Assembly (NCBI GenBank): GCA_951813515.1
Contig: OX638346.1
Location: 1,915,617 to 1,979,616, forward strand
DNA from: an uncultured Pseudomonadales bacterium
GTDB lineage: Bacteria > Pseudomonadota > Gammaproteobacteria > Pseudomonadales > Azotimanducaceae
Direction of reading: 5' to 3'
Length of the DNA: 64,000 nucleotides
In this document: positions 35,542-44,931 of the stretch, piece after piece
Layout of the letters: each line of letters opens with the position of its first letter
Position numbering within the stretch: the first letter of the stretch is position 1
The notes under the pieces: generated by a model
What the model was told of the DNA's origin: nothing
Databases searched by the model: none
The model's input: only the letters and a program-made list of their open reading frames with translations
Made by a program: the position numbers and the translations under genes

Positions 35542-36474
35542 ATGGAACATAGAAGACTGGGTAACAGCGGCTTGCAGGTTTCGGAGGTGGGCCTCGGCTG
35601 CAACAACTTCGGCCAGCGCCTCGATGAAGCGGGAACCCGCGCCGTGGTAGACGCCGCCATCGATGTCGGTATCGACTTCTTCGATACCGCCGACATGTAC
35701 GGCTCCCAACTCTCCGAGGTGTATCTCGGCAAGGCCCTGCAAGGCCGCCGCGATGATGTCATCGTTGCGACGAAGTGCGGGTTTCCGATGGGACCCGGAC
35801 CGAACAACCGCGGCGCCTCCCGGCGCCACGTCATTGCAGCCGTGGAAGCGAGTTTGCGCCGCCTGGAGACGGACTACATCGATCTCTTCCAGATACATCT
35901 TCCGGATCCCCTGACGCCCATCGACGAGACACTGCGCGCGCTGGACGATTGCATCCGGCAGGGCAAGATCCGCTACGCCGGTTGCTCCAACTTTGCCGGC
36001 TGGCAGATCGCCGATGCCCATTGGACCGCATTGCGGGACCATCTCAACCCGTTCATCACCGCGCAGAACCACATGAGCCTGCTGGAGCGTGACGTGTTGC
36101 GGGAGGTCATTCCCGCCTGTGACCGGTTCGAGCTTGGCATGCTGCCGTTTTTTCCGCTCGCGAGCGGTTTGCTCACCGGCAAGTACCAGCGGGGCGTGCC
36201 GGCTCCGGAGGGGACGCGACTCTCTGCCCCGGCGGCGGCCGCCCGTTCGTTGAAGGACGAGAACTTCGACCGCGTCGAGAAACTCGACGCCTTTGCGCGG
36301 GAGCGGGACCGTTCGTTGCTGGAACTGGCCTTTGGCTGGTTGCTGTCGTTCCCGTGCGTATCCTCGGTGATCGCCGGCGCAACGCGGCCGGAGCAGGCGA
36401 AGGCCAACGTGGAAGCGTCGACGATGCGCCTCTCCGCCGACGAGATGAAGGAAATCGACGAACTGCTTGGCTGA
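35542..36474 (+). CDS. Aldo/keto reductase
   Basis: A 310-residue NADPH-dependent aldo/keto reductase. The catalytic tetrad is in place: Asp48 (FFDTADMYG), Tyr53, Lys78 (IVATKCG) and His119 (LFQIHLPDP). The start EHRRLGNSGLQVSEVGLGCNNFG matches the YhdN/YajO-like bacterial subgroup. The ATG at 35542 has AGGAAGAAAA upstream. The substrate is unknown. Confidence 0.93.
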   Translation: MEHRRLGNSGLQVSEVGLGCNNFGQRLDEAGTRAVVDAAIDVGIDFFDTADMYGSQLSEVYLGKALQGRRDDVIVATKCGFPMGPGPNNRGASRRHVIAAVEASLRRLETDYIDLFQIHLPDPLTPIDETLRALDDCIRQGKIRYAGCSNFAGWQIADAHWTALRDHLNPFITAQNHMSLLERDVLREVIPACDRFELGMLPFFPLASGLLTGKYQRGVPAPEGTRLSAPAAAARSLKDENFDRVEKLDAFARERDRSLLELAFGWLLSFPCVSSVIAGATRPEQAKANVEASTMRLSADEMKEIDELLG

Positions 36475-36496
36475 TGTCGTAGGGCGTATTCGAATG

Positions 36497-36520
36497 CGGG
36501 TGGATTCGCCAATCCGCCCG
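36497..36520. terminator. Hairpin between convergent genes
   Basis: CGGGTGGATT (36497-36506) and AATCCGCCCG (36511-36520) form a 10-bp stem (one G-U pair) with a 4-base loop in the 60-bp gap between the aldo/keto reductase and the convergent membrane-protein gene. It lacks a T-run, so its strength is uncertain. Confidence 0.5.
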
Positions 36521-36535
36521 TTCGATCATCCTCGC

Positions 36536-37279
36536 CTATGCGGACGCCACACCGTTGTGCCGCATCCGCAAGTCCTGGTACAGGGCGTACGTGATGCAAA
36601 CGCTCAGCGAATAGATGATTGCCTCGAACGCGGCGTACGTCAGCCTGGAGACGGTGGCTGCGGCGAGCTCGCTGTCTAACCGGTCTGTGAGGGACAGCGC
36701 AAATTCTCCGCTGACGGCGCCCATCATGAATCCGAAAGTGATCGTGATCCCAGCAACCGCAAATGTTCGCCACCAATGTCCCTGGATGAGAGCAATACTC
36801 CCACGGATGCTCTCGGTCGGACCCTTGCCTTCGGTGATCGGCAACAGCGGGCTGAAGTACAGGGTGACGAACAGAAAGATGCCGGGAACGATCAGCAGCA
36901 TGGTACCCAACATGACGCCAAGCACGTACAGGAGATTGACGGCCAGTATGACCGGGAACCGACGCGTGGCGATGGAGAGCGGCGAGGGAACGCCCTGCGG
37001 CGCGCCTGATGCAACGTAGTGAACGACGGCAGTCATGACTGCGTACATGTAAAAGCCTGCAACCATGGAGGCGATGAAGCGAAACCAATCGTTCTGGTCG
37101 AAGTCGAGACTCGCCACGGGATCTCGAGACGGAATCTCGACCGGGTTGATCGCTCCGACGATCAGTACGAGCAGGAACGCGGGCAGGTACAGTGATCGGA
37201 TGCTCGCCCGAAAAAGACGGAAGCCCTCGACCAGGACGTCAACAACGTGTAAGGGATCAGTCGGTCGGTCGTACGTCAT
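36536..37279 (-). CDS. Inner-membrane protein, YciC/UPF0259-like
   Basis: A 247-residue integral membrane protein with about six hydrophobic segments. The stretch GTMLLIVPGIFLFVTLYFSPLLPITEGKGPTESIRGSIALIQGHWWRTF has the PG kink, the EG(K/R)G..E(S/A)(I/L)R.S motif and the GHWW end seen in UPF0259/YciC-like and related uncharacterised membrane proteins. No enzymatic residues are evident. It lies just upstream of, but opposite in function to, the biotin genes on the same strand. Confidence 0.75.
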   Translation of the reverse strand: MTYDRPTDPLHVVDVLVEGFRLFRASIRSLYLPAFLLVLIVGAINPVEIPSRDPVASLDFDQNDWFRFIASMVAGFYMYAVMTAVVHYVASGAPQGVPSPLSIATRRFPVILAVNLLYVLGVMLGTMLLIVPGIFLFVTLYFSPLLPITEGKGPTESIRGSIALIQGHWWRTFAVAGITITFGFMMGAVSGEFALSLTDRLDSELAAATVSRLTYAAFEAIIYSLSVCITYALYQDLRMRHNGVASA

Positions 37280-37303
37280 GGTCTTGGCGGCTCGAGGATG
37301 GCC

Positions 37304-38581
37304 CTACAGGGTATCCAGTCCGGCGCCGATTGCCGATGTAAGGCAAGCGAGGTCATCCGCCCCCATGATATAGGGCGGCATCAGGTAGATCAGGTCGGCG
37401 AAGGGGCGGATCCACACATCCCGCTCCACGAAAACGCGTTGAAGGTCCGCCACTGGAACAGGCTCGTGGGTCTGCACCACGCCGATGGCACCGAAAACGC
37501 GCACGTCCCGCACGGCCGCATGCTCCCGAAAAGCGCCCAGTTCCCGCTGGAGCTGACTTTCGAAATCGCCGACGCGCGACCTCCATGGTCCGGCCTGCAG
37601 CAGATCGATGCTCTTACGCGCTACCGCGCATGCCAGCGGATTGGCCATGAAGGTCGGCCCGTGCATCAGCACGCCGCCGTCGGCGGAGATGCCCCTGGCG
37701 ACCCGGGTGTTGGTCAGCGTGGCCGCGAGGCTCATGTAGCCGCCGGTCAAGGCCTTGCCGAGGCACATGATGTCGGGTTCGACGTTCGCGTGTTCGCATG
37801 CGAAGAGACGTCCGGTACGGCCGAATCCGGTGGCGATTTCGTCCGCGATGAGGAGGACATCCAGTTCGGCGCAGAGTTCTGCGACGCGAGCTACGTACTC
37901 CGCGGAGTAGAACCACATACCTCCGGCGCCTTGCACGACCGGTTCCAGGATCACGGCTGCGAGTTCACCATGGTGTTTGCCCAACGCCGTTTCGATGCGC
38001 TCCGCGTCCTCGGTCGACAACGGCTCGTCGACCCTGGATCGCGGCCGCTCGAGGAAGATGTGCTGCGGCAGCACGCGGCGGAAACGTTCGTGCATCCCGG
38101 TGACCGGGTCGCAAACGCTCATGGCGCCGAAGGTGTCGCCATGATATCCGCCCCGGATGGTCAGCAGGCGGTGTTTTTCCGGCCGGTCCATCGCACCCCA
38201 GTACTGGATGGCCATCTTGATCGCGACTTCGACGGACACCGAGCCGGAGTCGGAGAAGAACACGTGCTGCAGGCCGTCCGGCGTGATGTCGATCAAGCTC
38301 CGCGCAAGTTCGATGGCCGGTTCATGTGTCAGCCCCCCGAACATGACGTGCGCGGTCCTTTCCAGTTGCACCCGCGCTGCCTTGTTCAGTTCTCGATGGT
38401 TGTACCCGTGAATGGCGCACCACCACGATGACATTCCGTCGATCAGTTCCCGTCCGTCGGCCAGGCGGATGCGCACGCCGCTGGCCGACTCCACGGGATA
38501 CGCGGGCAGGGGATCTGTCATCGACGTGTAGGGGTGCCAGATATGCCGGCGGTCGAAGTCGAGGGACGCGTTCAGTTCCAC
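37304..38581 (-). CDS. bioA: Adenosylmethionine-8-amino-7-oxononanoate aminotransferase
   Basis: A 425-residue class III PLP aminotransferase making 7,8-diaminopelargonate from KAPA with SAM as amino donor. Diagnostic segments are RRHIWHPYTSM at the start, GMSSWWCAIHGYNH, YHGDTFGAMSVCD, LIADEIATGFGRTGRLFACEH (PLP Asp) and MCLGKALTGGYM with the Schiff-base lysine. It overlaps the end of bioD by 10 bp, forming a bioD-bioA unit; bioB, bioF and bioC are not in the window. Confidence 0.96.
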   Translation of the reverse strand: MELNASLDFDRRHIWHPYTSMTDPLPAYPVESASGVRIRLADGRELIDGMSSWWCAIHGYNHRELNKAARVQLERTAHVMFGGLTHEPAIELARSLIDITPDGLQHVFFSDSGSVSVEVAIKMAIQYWGAMDRPEKHRLLTIRGGYHGDTFGAMSVCDPVTGMHERFRRVLPQHIFLERPRSRVDEPLSTEDAERIETALGKHHGELAAVILEPVVQGAGGMWFYSAEYVARVAELCAELDVLLIADEIATGFGRTGRLFACEHANVEPDIMCLGKALTGGYMSLAATLTNTRVARGISADGGVLMHGPTFMANPLACAVARKSIDLLQAGPWRSRVGDFESQLQRELGAFREHAAVRDVRVFGAIGVVQTHEPVPVADLQRVFVERDVWIRPFADLIYLMPPYIMGADDLACLTSAIGAGLDTL

Positions 38582-39240
38582 AGGGGCTCCAGGTTGAGGA
38601 ACCTTACTGCGTCTTTCGGACTATCCACATGCGGCACGATGCCGAGGCAGGGCCCGGGCAGTCGTTCGCGTAGCGTGTCGATGTTCTCGGCGAGGAAGGG
38701 CATGGGATCCCCGAGAGCGTTTGCGACCCAGCCCGCCAGCGTCAGTCCTGCCCTCGCGATCGCGTCAGCGGTCAGGAGGGCGTGGTTCAGGCAGCCGAGC
38801 TTCATGGCGACCACGAGGATGACCTTCGCGCCGAGCGCCACGCAGACATCCGCGAGTGTCTCGCGTTCATTCAGCGGGACGAACCAGCCGCCGGCGCCTT
38901 CGACCAGGACAAACGCCGCTTCGGGACATGCTTCTGCCAGTTGCCGGGCACTGACGCGGCGATCGACCTGTCCCAGGGCGATGTGTGGCGCAATCGCCGG
39001 ACGCAGCACGACCGGATTGATGTCCGCGTAGTCGAGTCCGGTGCCGGCGGCCTCGATAAGTTCCAGGGCGTCTTCGTTTAGGAGTTCGCCATCCTGCAAG
39101 GTCGCGCCTGCGGCGATTGGTTTGTAGCCGACACACGTCAGTCCACGGGCCTTCGCCGCCCGCAGCAGTGTGCTCGCGATAAACGTCTTGCCGACGCCGG
39201 TGTCGGTCCCGGTCACGAAATACACGTTGTCATTGCCCAT
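38572..39240 (-). CDS. bioD: ATP-dependent dethiobiotin synthetase
   Basis: A 222-residue P-loop enzyme that closes the ureido ring of dethiobiotin from diaminopelargonate, CO2 and ATP. The P-loop GTDTGVGKT is at residues 11-19, followed by the family KPIAAGA segment, VLVEGAGGWFVPLNERETLADV and VAMKLGCLNHALLTADAI. It precedes bioA, with which it overlaps, so the two consecutive steps are co-expressed. Confidence 0.96.
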   Translation of the reverse strand: MGNDNVYFVTGTDTGVGKTFIASTLLRAAKARGLTCVGYKPIAAGATLQDGELLNEDALELIEAAGTGLDYADINPVVLRPAIAPHIALGQVDRRVSARQLAEACPEAAFVLVEGAGGWFVPLNERETLADVCVALGAKVILVVAMKLGCLNHALLTADAIARAGLTLAGWVANALGDPMPFLAENIDTLRERLPGPCLGIVPHVDSPKDAVRFLNLEPLWN

Positions 39241-39456
39241 CGATGGTGAATCGGCCCGCGGCGAATGTCTCGATCATACCGTCCCCGCGTGAATGATCGA
39301 GCGATCGCGTCAGACCGCGCTGTTACAATGATCCAGCGGATGGGACCGCACGGTCCCGGAAGAATCGACACAATGGATAGCGTTGACCACCGATGAGGTT
39401 GTGGAGCTGCCGGAAGCACTGCGGGCCATCGTCCGTGTGGCGCGCGTTGATCTGAC

Positions 39457-40536
39457 TTGACCACGCCCACGACCCCGGGTGGACGGCGCGAACGCACTCG
39501 CACGCTGTTCATTACTTCTGACGACCGAACCGGCGCATTGGAGATTGCGGGCACGGTCGCCAACACGCGCTTCTCGGTGCCCTGCGGCACAGGTGCCGAC
39601 AACGATACCTGCTGCGTCGTCGACATCGCATCGCGGCACCTGGATCCGGAGGCAGCACAGCGGCAGGCGGCGGCCGCGCACGCGAGGAACGCCCGTTTTA
39701 GGTGCCACAAGATCGACTCCGGTCTGCGGGGAAACTGGCCGTTCGAAGTAAAGGGCCTGTTGCAGCTTGGGCATCCGGTCGCCGTGGTGCCGAGCTTTCC
39801 CGATGCCGGTCGACGTTGCCTGGACGGCGTGGTCTATGTCGACGACGTGCCCGTGCTGGAGTCACCGTTCGGCAAAGATCCGCTGACGGCACCACGAAGC
39901 AGTCGGCCGATGGAAATCCTGGAAACCACGGGTTGCGCCGACGGCGATGTCGTCGTCTGGGACGCCAACGACAATGCGGAACTCGCCGCTGCCGCCGAGC
40001 GATGCCACGATGAAGGCCGCGCAATGGTTGGCCCGAGCGGCGCCGTTGCGGCATATGCGTCCACCGTGTTTCCGGATGGCGTGCCCCGAGAAGTTCCTGT
40101 CGAGCCTCCGGTCCTGATCCTGTGCGGCAGCCTCAACGCCATGAGCCGCGAACAGATCGCGAGACTGGAAGTTCCGGTCTTGACCCTGTCGGACGGCCTT
40201 GAACTGCCATCAGTAGTGACCGGACAAAACACGATCACCGTGGTGGCGACACCCGTGCCGCCCAATGCCATTTCTACCGGCGAGGCCGAGGAGATGGCCA
40301 TGTCGATGGCCGGGGGTGCGCACCGGGCCCTCCAGAGCGGGTACGGCACCGGTACGCTGTTCGTTCTGGGCGGCGACACGGCAGCCGCAGTGGTTGGCGA
40401 TGAAACGCTGGACGTGCTTGGCACGATCGACACCGCAGTGCCGATAGCGCGTTTTGGTGACGGATACCTGGTCACCAAGGGCGGCGGCATAGGTCGTCCC
40501 GACACGTTGGTGGAACTGCTCGCCGGCCTGCGGTGA
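39457..40536 (+). CDS. Four-carbon acid sugar kinase-like protein (DUF1537 family)
   Basis: A 359-residue protein resembling OtnK/DtnK-type kinases. It opens LFITSDDRTGALEIAGTVANTRFSV, the SDD-x-TGA pattern of the family, contains FRCHKIDSGLRGN and AVVPSFPDAGRRCLDG, and ends with the glycine-rich ATP site TLFVLGGDTAAAV...YLVTKGGGIGRPDTLVEL. It is shorter than the usual ~420 residues. The start is uncertain: TTG 39457 is the only initiator found in frame. The substrate would be a four-carbon sugar acid or related compound, but no neighbouring genes of such a pathway are seen. Confidence 0.78.
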   Translation: MTTPTTPGGRRERTRTLFITSDDRTGALEIAGTVANTRFSVPCGTGADNDTCCVVDIASRHLDPEAAQRQAAAAHARNARFRCHKIDSGLRGNWPFEVKGLLQLGHPVAVVPSFPDAGRRCLDGVVYVDDVPVLESPFGKDPLTAPRSSRPMEILETTGCADGDVVVWDANDNAELAAAAERCHDEGRAMVGPSGAVAAYASTVFPDGVPREVPVEPPVLILCGSLNAMSREQIARLEVPVLTLSDGLELPSVVTGQNTITVVATPVPPNAISTGEAEEMAMSMAGGAHRALQSGYGTGTLFVLGGDTAAAVVGDETLDVLGTIDTAVPIARFGDGYLVTKGGGIGRPDTLVELLAGLR

Positions 40537-40549
40537 TCGTTTCGGCCTG

Positions 40550-41467
40550 TCACGCCATCAATCCCTCGACATGCGCAGCCACGCTGCGAGAGAGTGCTCC
40601 GAGGTCGTAGCCGCCCTCCAGCATCGAGACGATGCGTCCGCTGGCGTGGCGCTTCGCGGCAGCCGTGATCAGGCTGGTCACCCAGGCGTAGTCCTCTTCG
40701 GTCAACAGGAGTCCCGCGAGGGGATCGTCGGCGTGGCCGTCGAAGCCCGCCGAGACCAGGAAGAGGTCGGGTCTGAAATCGTCGAGGGCGAGCAGCCAGT
40801 CACGTTCCAGTGCCTTTCGAAATTCCGGGCCGCGCGTGCCTGCGGGCAGCGGCGTGTTGACGATGTTGGGCCGCTGCACATCTTGCAGCCGGTAGGGATA
40901 GAACGGGAACTGGAAACTGGAACAGACGAGGACGTCGGGGTTGTCCATGAAGGCGGCGACGGTGCCGTTGCCGTGGTGGACATCGAAGTCGAGGATGGCG
41001 ACGCGATTGATACGGGGATCTTCCAGGGCCCGGGCCGCGGCCACCGCGACGCTGTTGAAGAAACAAAATCCCATTGCCCGCGACCCCTCAGCGTGGTGTC
41101 CGGGTGGCCGTACGGCACAGAATGCCCGGTTGTCGGCACCTCCGAGGACCAGTTCGACGGCGGCCACTGCCGCGCCTGCTGCGGTTCGCGCGGCGCGGAG
41201 CGAACCCGGTCCCATCGCGGTGTCCGGATCGAGGCGAACGAGGCCCTCCTCCGGGGTGAGTTCCGCGAGTCCGTCGAGGAACGCATCGCCGTGCACGCGC
41301 GCCAAGTCGATTCGCTGCGCTTCGGGCGCTTCGTGCACGTCAAGATCGGAATAGAGCCCTGTCTCGTCGAGGTGCATCAGCACGGCGGCGAGCCGCGCGG
41401 GACGCTCCGGGTGGCGTTCGCCCATGTCGTGTTCGAGACAGTTCAAGTGAGTGAAAAGTGCGGTCAT
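40550..41467 (-). CDS. Histone-deacetylase-fold amidohydrolase
   Basis: A 305-residue zinc-dependent deacetylase of the arginase/HDAC fold. The full motif set is present: HPERPARL at the start, AVRPPGHHAEGSRAMGFCFFN with the His pair, ILDFDVHHGNGT (Asp/His zinc ligands), SAGFDGHADDPLAGL (Asp ligand) and MLEGGYDLGAL. Bacterial members deacetylate polyamines or acetyl-lysine-like compounds. It faces away from the carotenoid oxygenase gene; the 140-bp gap should hold both promoters. Confidence 0.94.
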   Translation of the reverse strand: MTALFTHLNCLEHDMGERHPERPARLAAVLMHLDETGLYSDLDVHEAPEAQRIDLARVHGDAFLDGLAELTPEEGLVRLDPDTAMGPGSLRAARTAAGAAVAAVELVLGGADNRAFCAVRPPGHHAEGSRAMGFCFFNSVAVAAARALEDPRINRVAILDFDVHHGNGTVAAFMDNPDVLVCSSFQFPFYPYRLQDVQRPNIVNTPLPAGTRGPEFRKALERDWLLALDDFRPDLFLVSAGFDGHADDPLAGLLLTEEDYAWVTSLITAAAKRHASGRIVSMLEGGYDLGALSRSVAAHVEGLMA

Positions 41468-41607
41468 GCGTGTGACGTTCCCAAGCCCATGCGCGTGTGC
41501 GGATATCCGACCCGCATTCTACCGGCGGGGATTCTGATCAATAACGGAAAGTCCTCTCCCGACCGGTTACAGTGTGCGCCCCTGGCCCGTGACGTCGAGG
41601 AAGGACC

Positions 41608-42999
41608 ATGACAACGCCGTACCCGGACCACCCCCAACTGATCGGGAACTTCGCTCCGATCCGCATGGAATGTGACATCGACGACGTGATCGTTCGCGGC
41701 GAATTGCCCCCGGATCTGGATATCACCTACTACCGTAACGGTCCCGACCCGCAGTTCCCGCCCCGAGCAGACCATCATTGGTTTGCCGGCGACGGAATGC
41801 TGCACATGTTTCACATCCGCGACGGCCGGGTGCGGTACCGCAACCGTTGGGCGCGCACCGTGAAATGGACGTTGGAGAGACGCGAGGGCCGCAGCCTCTA
41901 CAATCCCTTCAATCCGCCGGAAAACGATCCCGTCACCCAGGGGGTGACGGACGATGGCCTCGCCAACACCAACGTCGTCTGGCACGGCGGCAAGCTACTG
42001 GCACTGGAGGAGGGACATGCGCCCTTCGAGGTCGACCCGGCGACCCTAGACTCAATCGGTGCCTGGCACTTCGACGACCGGTTCGAAGGACCGATGACCG
42101 CCCACCCGAAGTTCGATCCCAGGACCGGTGAAATGCTGTTCTTCGGCTACATGGCTGCGGGCATGTTCAGCCGGGACATCAGCTACCAGAGCGTGGACGC
42201 GGCCGGGACGCTGACGCGTTCGGAGCACTTCGATGCGCCCTTTGTCAGCATGGTGCACGACTTCATCGTGACGGACGAACACGTGGTCTTTCCGATATTC
42301 CCGGTCACGGGCAGCCTGGAGCGGGCGATGCGCGGCGAGCCGCCCCTGGCCTGGGAGCCGGACAAGGGCACGCACATCGGCGTCATGCCGAGAGGTGGCT
42401 CGGTCGAGAACATGCGTTGGTTCGAGACAGACCCCTGCTATGTGTTCCATACGATGAACGCCTACAGCGACGGCAGTCGCATCGTCGCCCACGTCATGCA
42501 GTTCGAGGAGGTGCCGCTGTTCCCCAAGGCAGACGGCAGTCCGACAGCCTCGGGAGACGCGCGCCTCGCCGAGTGGACCATCGATCTTGCGGACAATTCG
42601 AACGGCGTGCGTCGCCGCTATCTCGACGATGTCGGTGGCGAGTTTCCGCGTGTCGACGACCGCTTCGCCTGCGGTCGCCATCGCCTTGGCTACTATGCCG
42701 GGTCGACGGGAGATGCGACCTTCAACGCCGTTGTCTGCCACGACTTCTCGTCGGCTCGGCGCGATCAGTACGTGCTCCCGGAAGGCGATGTCACGGGCGA
42801 GCCCGTATTCGTGCCGAGGTCCAGGAAAGCGGAGGAGGGCGACGGCTACCTGTTGAGCGTCGTGTACCGCGCCGCCGAAAACCGCAGCGACCTGATCGTT
42901 CTTGATGCGTCGAGCGTCGCGGATGGACCGATCGCCTGCGCGGAACTACCGCATCGGGTGCCTTACGGCTTCCATGGCAACTGGAGGTACAACGGGTAG
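41608..42999 (+). CDS. Carotenoid oxygenase family protein
   Basis: A 463-residue seven-bladed-propeller iron dioxygenase. The four iron histidines can be placed: His166 (GPMTAHPKFDP), His217 (SMVHDFIVT), His281 (YVFHTMNAYS) and His456 (PYGFHGNW). The start YYRNGPDPQFPPRADHHWFAGDGMLH is characteristic. Such enzymes split carotenoids or stilbene-type double bonds; without other carotenoid genes nearby, lignostilbene-type substrates are equally possible. Confidence 0.94.
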   Translation: MTTPYPDHPQLIGNFAPIRMECDIDDVIVRGELPPDLDITYYRNGPDPQFPPRADHHWFAGDGMLHMFHIRDGRVRYRNRWARTVKWTLERREGRSLYNPFNPPENDPVTQGVTDDGLANTNVVWHGGKLLALEEGHAPFEVDPATLDSIGAWHFDDRFEGPMTAHPKFDPRTGEMLFFGYMAAGMFSRDISYQSVDAAGTLTRSEHFDAPFVSMVHDFIVTDEHVVFPIFPVTGSLERAMRGEPPLAWEPDKGTHIGVMPRGGSVENMRWFETDPCYVFHTMNAYSDGSRIVAHVMQFEEVPLFPKADGSPTASGDARLAEWTIDLADNSNGVRRRYLDDVGGEFPRVDDRFACGRHRLGYYAGSTGDATFNAVVCHDFSSARRDQYVLPEGDVTGEPVFVPRSRKAEEGDGYLLSVVYRAAENRSDLIVLDASSVADGPIACAELPHRVPYGFHGNWRYNG

Positions 43000-43018
43000 C
43001 AACGCGCGGCCACCCTCG

Positions 43019-43046
43019 GAATCGGCCCGAAATTCCGGGCCGATTC
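43019..43046. terminator. Strong bidirectional hairpin between convergent genes
   Basis: GAATCGGCCCG (43019-43029) and CGGGCCGATTC (43036-43046) form a perfect 11-bp stem with a 6-base loop, placed midway between the stop codons of the carotenoid oxygenase and the convergent Uma2 gene. There is no long T-run, but position and strength suggest it ends both transcripts. Confidence 0.7.
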
Positions 43047-43066
43047 ACAACGCGTGGCGGCGTTGG

Positions 43067-43681
43067 CTACTCGAAATACGCCTTCGGCAAGAACTCCTCG
43101 AAAGTCAGGCGAAGGCCTTCAACTGCGGTGGCGACGATCTCCTCCGCCCAGGCCACTGTTCGGGAATAGCCATAGCCGCCGGAAGACGGTGCCGTGTAGA
43201 TCGTGACTTGCTTCTTTCCGACATCGACGAGCCACACTTCGGCCACGCCGGCGGCGGCGTAACGGGGGACCTTTTGCTCGCGGTCGTAGTCAAGCGACGA
43301 GTCGGCTACTTCGATCGCCAACAGGATGTCGGCTGGTCTGGGATGGCGCAGCAGGTAGTGGCGAGGATCTGGCTTTACGACCGCCAGATCGGGTTCCGGC
43401 TGGGTGTGATTCGATAGCCGCACGGAGGACTGAATGCGCAGCTTCGCCGTATCGCCCAGGCGCAAGAGCAGGATCTCGGCCAGGCGATTCACGATGCCCG
43501 CGTGCGGGGGGCCCATTGGCGGCATTTCGATGAGTTCCCCATCGATCAGTTCCACGCGGTCGTCGGCTGTCAGGATTCCCGCCGAGCACATTTGCTCGAA
43601 GTCATCGGCGGTCAAGCGACGGCGAACTGGTTTGGCGACCAATGGCGTTTCCTCGAGAGTGGGCCGAGGCGTCGCGATCAT
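43067..43681 (-). CDS. Uma2-family endonuclease (DUF820)
   Basis: A 204-residue protein of the restriction-endonuclease-like Uma2 family. The pattern RRLTADDFEQMCSAGILTADDRVELIDGELIEMPPMGPPHAGIV, then EPDLAVVKPDP, ILLAIEVADSSLDYDREQKVPRYAAAGVAEVWLVD carries the conserved Glu/Asp/Lys positions. These genes are common in cyanobacteria, planctomycetes and other environmental bacteria; their biological role is unknown. It lies after the Yej operon on the same strand but 150 bp away. Confidence 0.9.
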   Translation of the reverse strand: MIATPRPTLEETPLVAKPVRRRLTADDFEQMCSAGILTADDRVELIDGELIEMPPMGPPHAGIVNRLAEILLLRLGDTAKLRIQSSVRLSNHTQPEPDLAVVKPDPRHYLLRHPRPADILLAIEVADSSLDYDREQKVPRYAAAGVAEVWLVDVGKKQVTIYTAPSSGGYGYSRTVAWAEEIVATAVEGLRLTFEEFLPKAYFE

Positions 43682-43831
43682 AGCAAATCCGCCGTGTTTC
43701 CTTCGTGCGTCTGCTGCACGACCGAGTGCACTACCGTACGCTTTCGGCCGTCGATGCGATGTAGCCCATCGACGGGAAATCGCGTGGGAAATCGTCCAAT
43801 CCTGACGGCGGTCTCTCGGAGTGGGCTCGAA

Positions 43832-44929
43832 TCAGCTCTTCGACTGAACGGGACCGGCTGCCGGGTCCTTGCGCGGATCGAACGCATCGCGCACCGCTTC
43901 TCCCGTGAAGATGAGGAGCATCAGCATGGTCGCCAGCGTGAAGAACGTGGTCATGACAAGCCAGGGCGCGTGGATGTTGGCGCGTCCCTGCGCCAGCAGG
44001 CGACCGAGCGACGGCGAGTCCGACGGCAGCCCGAAGCCCAGGAAATCGAGGGATGTGAGCAGCGTGATCGATCCGGTCAGGATGAAGGGCAGGAAAGTGA
44101 TGGTCGCCACCATGGCGTTCGGCAGCACGTGCCGCACCATGATCCGGAGATCGCTGACACCGAGAGCGCGGGCGGCATCGATGTACTGGAAATTCCGCGC
44201 ACGCAGGAACTCCGCCCGCACGACACCCACCAGGGCCATCCAACTGAAGAGGACCAGGATACCCAGCAGCCAGAACACGTTGGACTCGACGATGCTGGCG
44301 AGGATGATCAGGATGAAGAGTATCGGTAGCCCTGCCCAGATCTCGACGAATCGTTGGGCGAAGAGATCCACCTTGCCGCCGAAATATCCCTGAAGGCCGC
44401 CGGCGCACACGCCGATGATCGAGCTGCAGAACGTCAGCACCAGGCCGAACACGAAGGACAGCCGTGCCCCGTAGATGAGAGAGGCCAATACGTCCTTGCC
44501 GACGTTGTCGGTGCCCAGCCAGTGCTCCTTCGAAGGCGGATAAGGGGCGGTGCCGGGCAGGTAATAGTCGATGGTGTTGTAGCTGTAGCGAATCGGTGGC
44601 CAGATCCACCAGCCTCCCTTGTCGTGGATGAGGTCATGGACGAAGTGCTCCCGATAGTCTGCTTCGACCTTGAACACGCCACCGAACTCCGTCTCGGCGT
44701 ACTGCTTGAATATCGGGAAGTAGTAGCGGTCCTCGTAGTAGATCACCAGCGGCTTGTCGTTGGCGATGAACTCCGCGAAGAGGGTAAAGGTGAAAAGCGA
44801 AAGGAATATGCAAAGCGACCAGTATCCGCGCTTGTTTGCGCGGAAGTTCGCCCATCGGCGTCTTGTGAGCGGACTGGCCTGCCAGCGCTGGCCGGCGTCC
44901 GTGCCCGCCGCGATGTTCGCTTCGCTCAC
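43832..44929 (-). CDS. yejE: Peptide ABC transporter permease, YejE-like
   Basis: A 365-residue inner-membrane permease of the microcin C/Yej type. It has a long N-terminus before and after the first membrane helix (LTRRRWANFRANKRGYWSL, then a ~100-residue periplasmic loop with EDRYYFPIFKQYAETEFGG), WLGTDNVGKDVLASLIYG, the coupling segment EFLRARNFQYIDAARALGVSDLRIMVRHVLPNA and the C-terminal FTGEAVRDAFDPRKDP. It starts 2 bp from the YejB stop. No ATPase gene follows, unlike yejABEF operons. Confidence 0.93.
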   Translation of the reverse strand: MSEANIAAGTDAGQRWQASPLTRRRWANFRANKRGYWSLCIFLSLFTFTLFAEFIANDKPLVIYYEDRYYFPIFKQYAETEFGGVFKVEADYREHFVHDLIHDKGGWWIWPPIRYSYNTIDYYLPGTAPYPPSKEHWLGTDNVGKDVLASLIYGARLSFVFGLVLTFCSSIIGVCAGGLQGYFGGKVDLFAQRFVEIWAGLPILFILIILASIVESNVFWLLGILVLFSWMALVGVVRAEFLRARNFQYIDAARALGVSDLRIMVRHVLPNAMVATITFLPFILTGSITLLTSLDFLGFGLPSDSPSLGRLLAQGRANIHAPWLVMTTFFTLATMLMLLIFTGEAVRDAFDPRKDPAAGPVQSKS

Positions 44930-44931
44930 GA

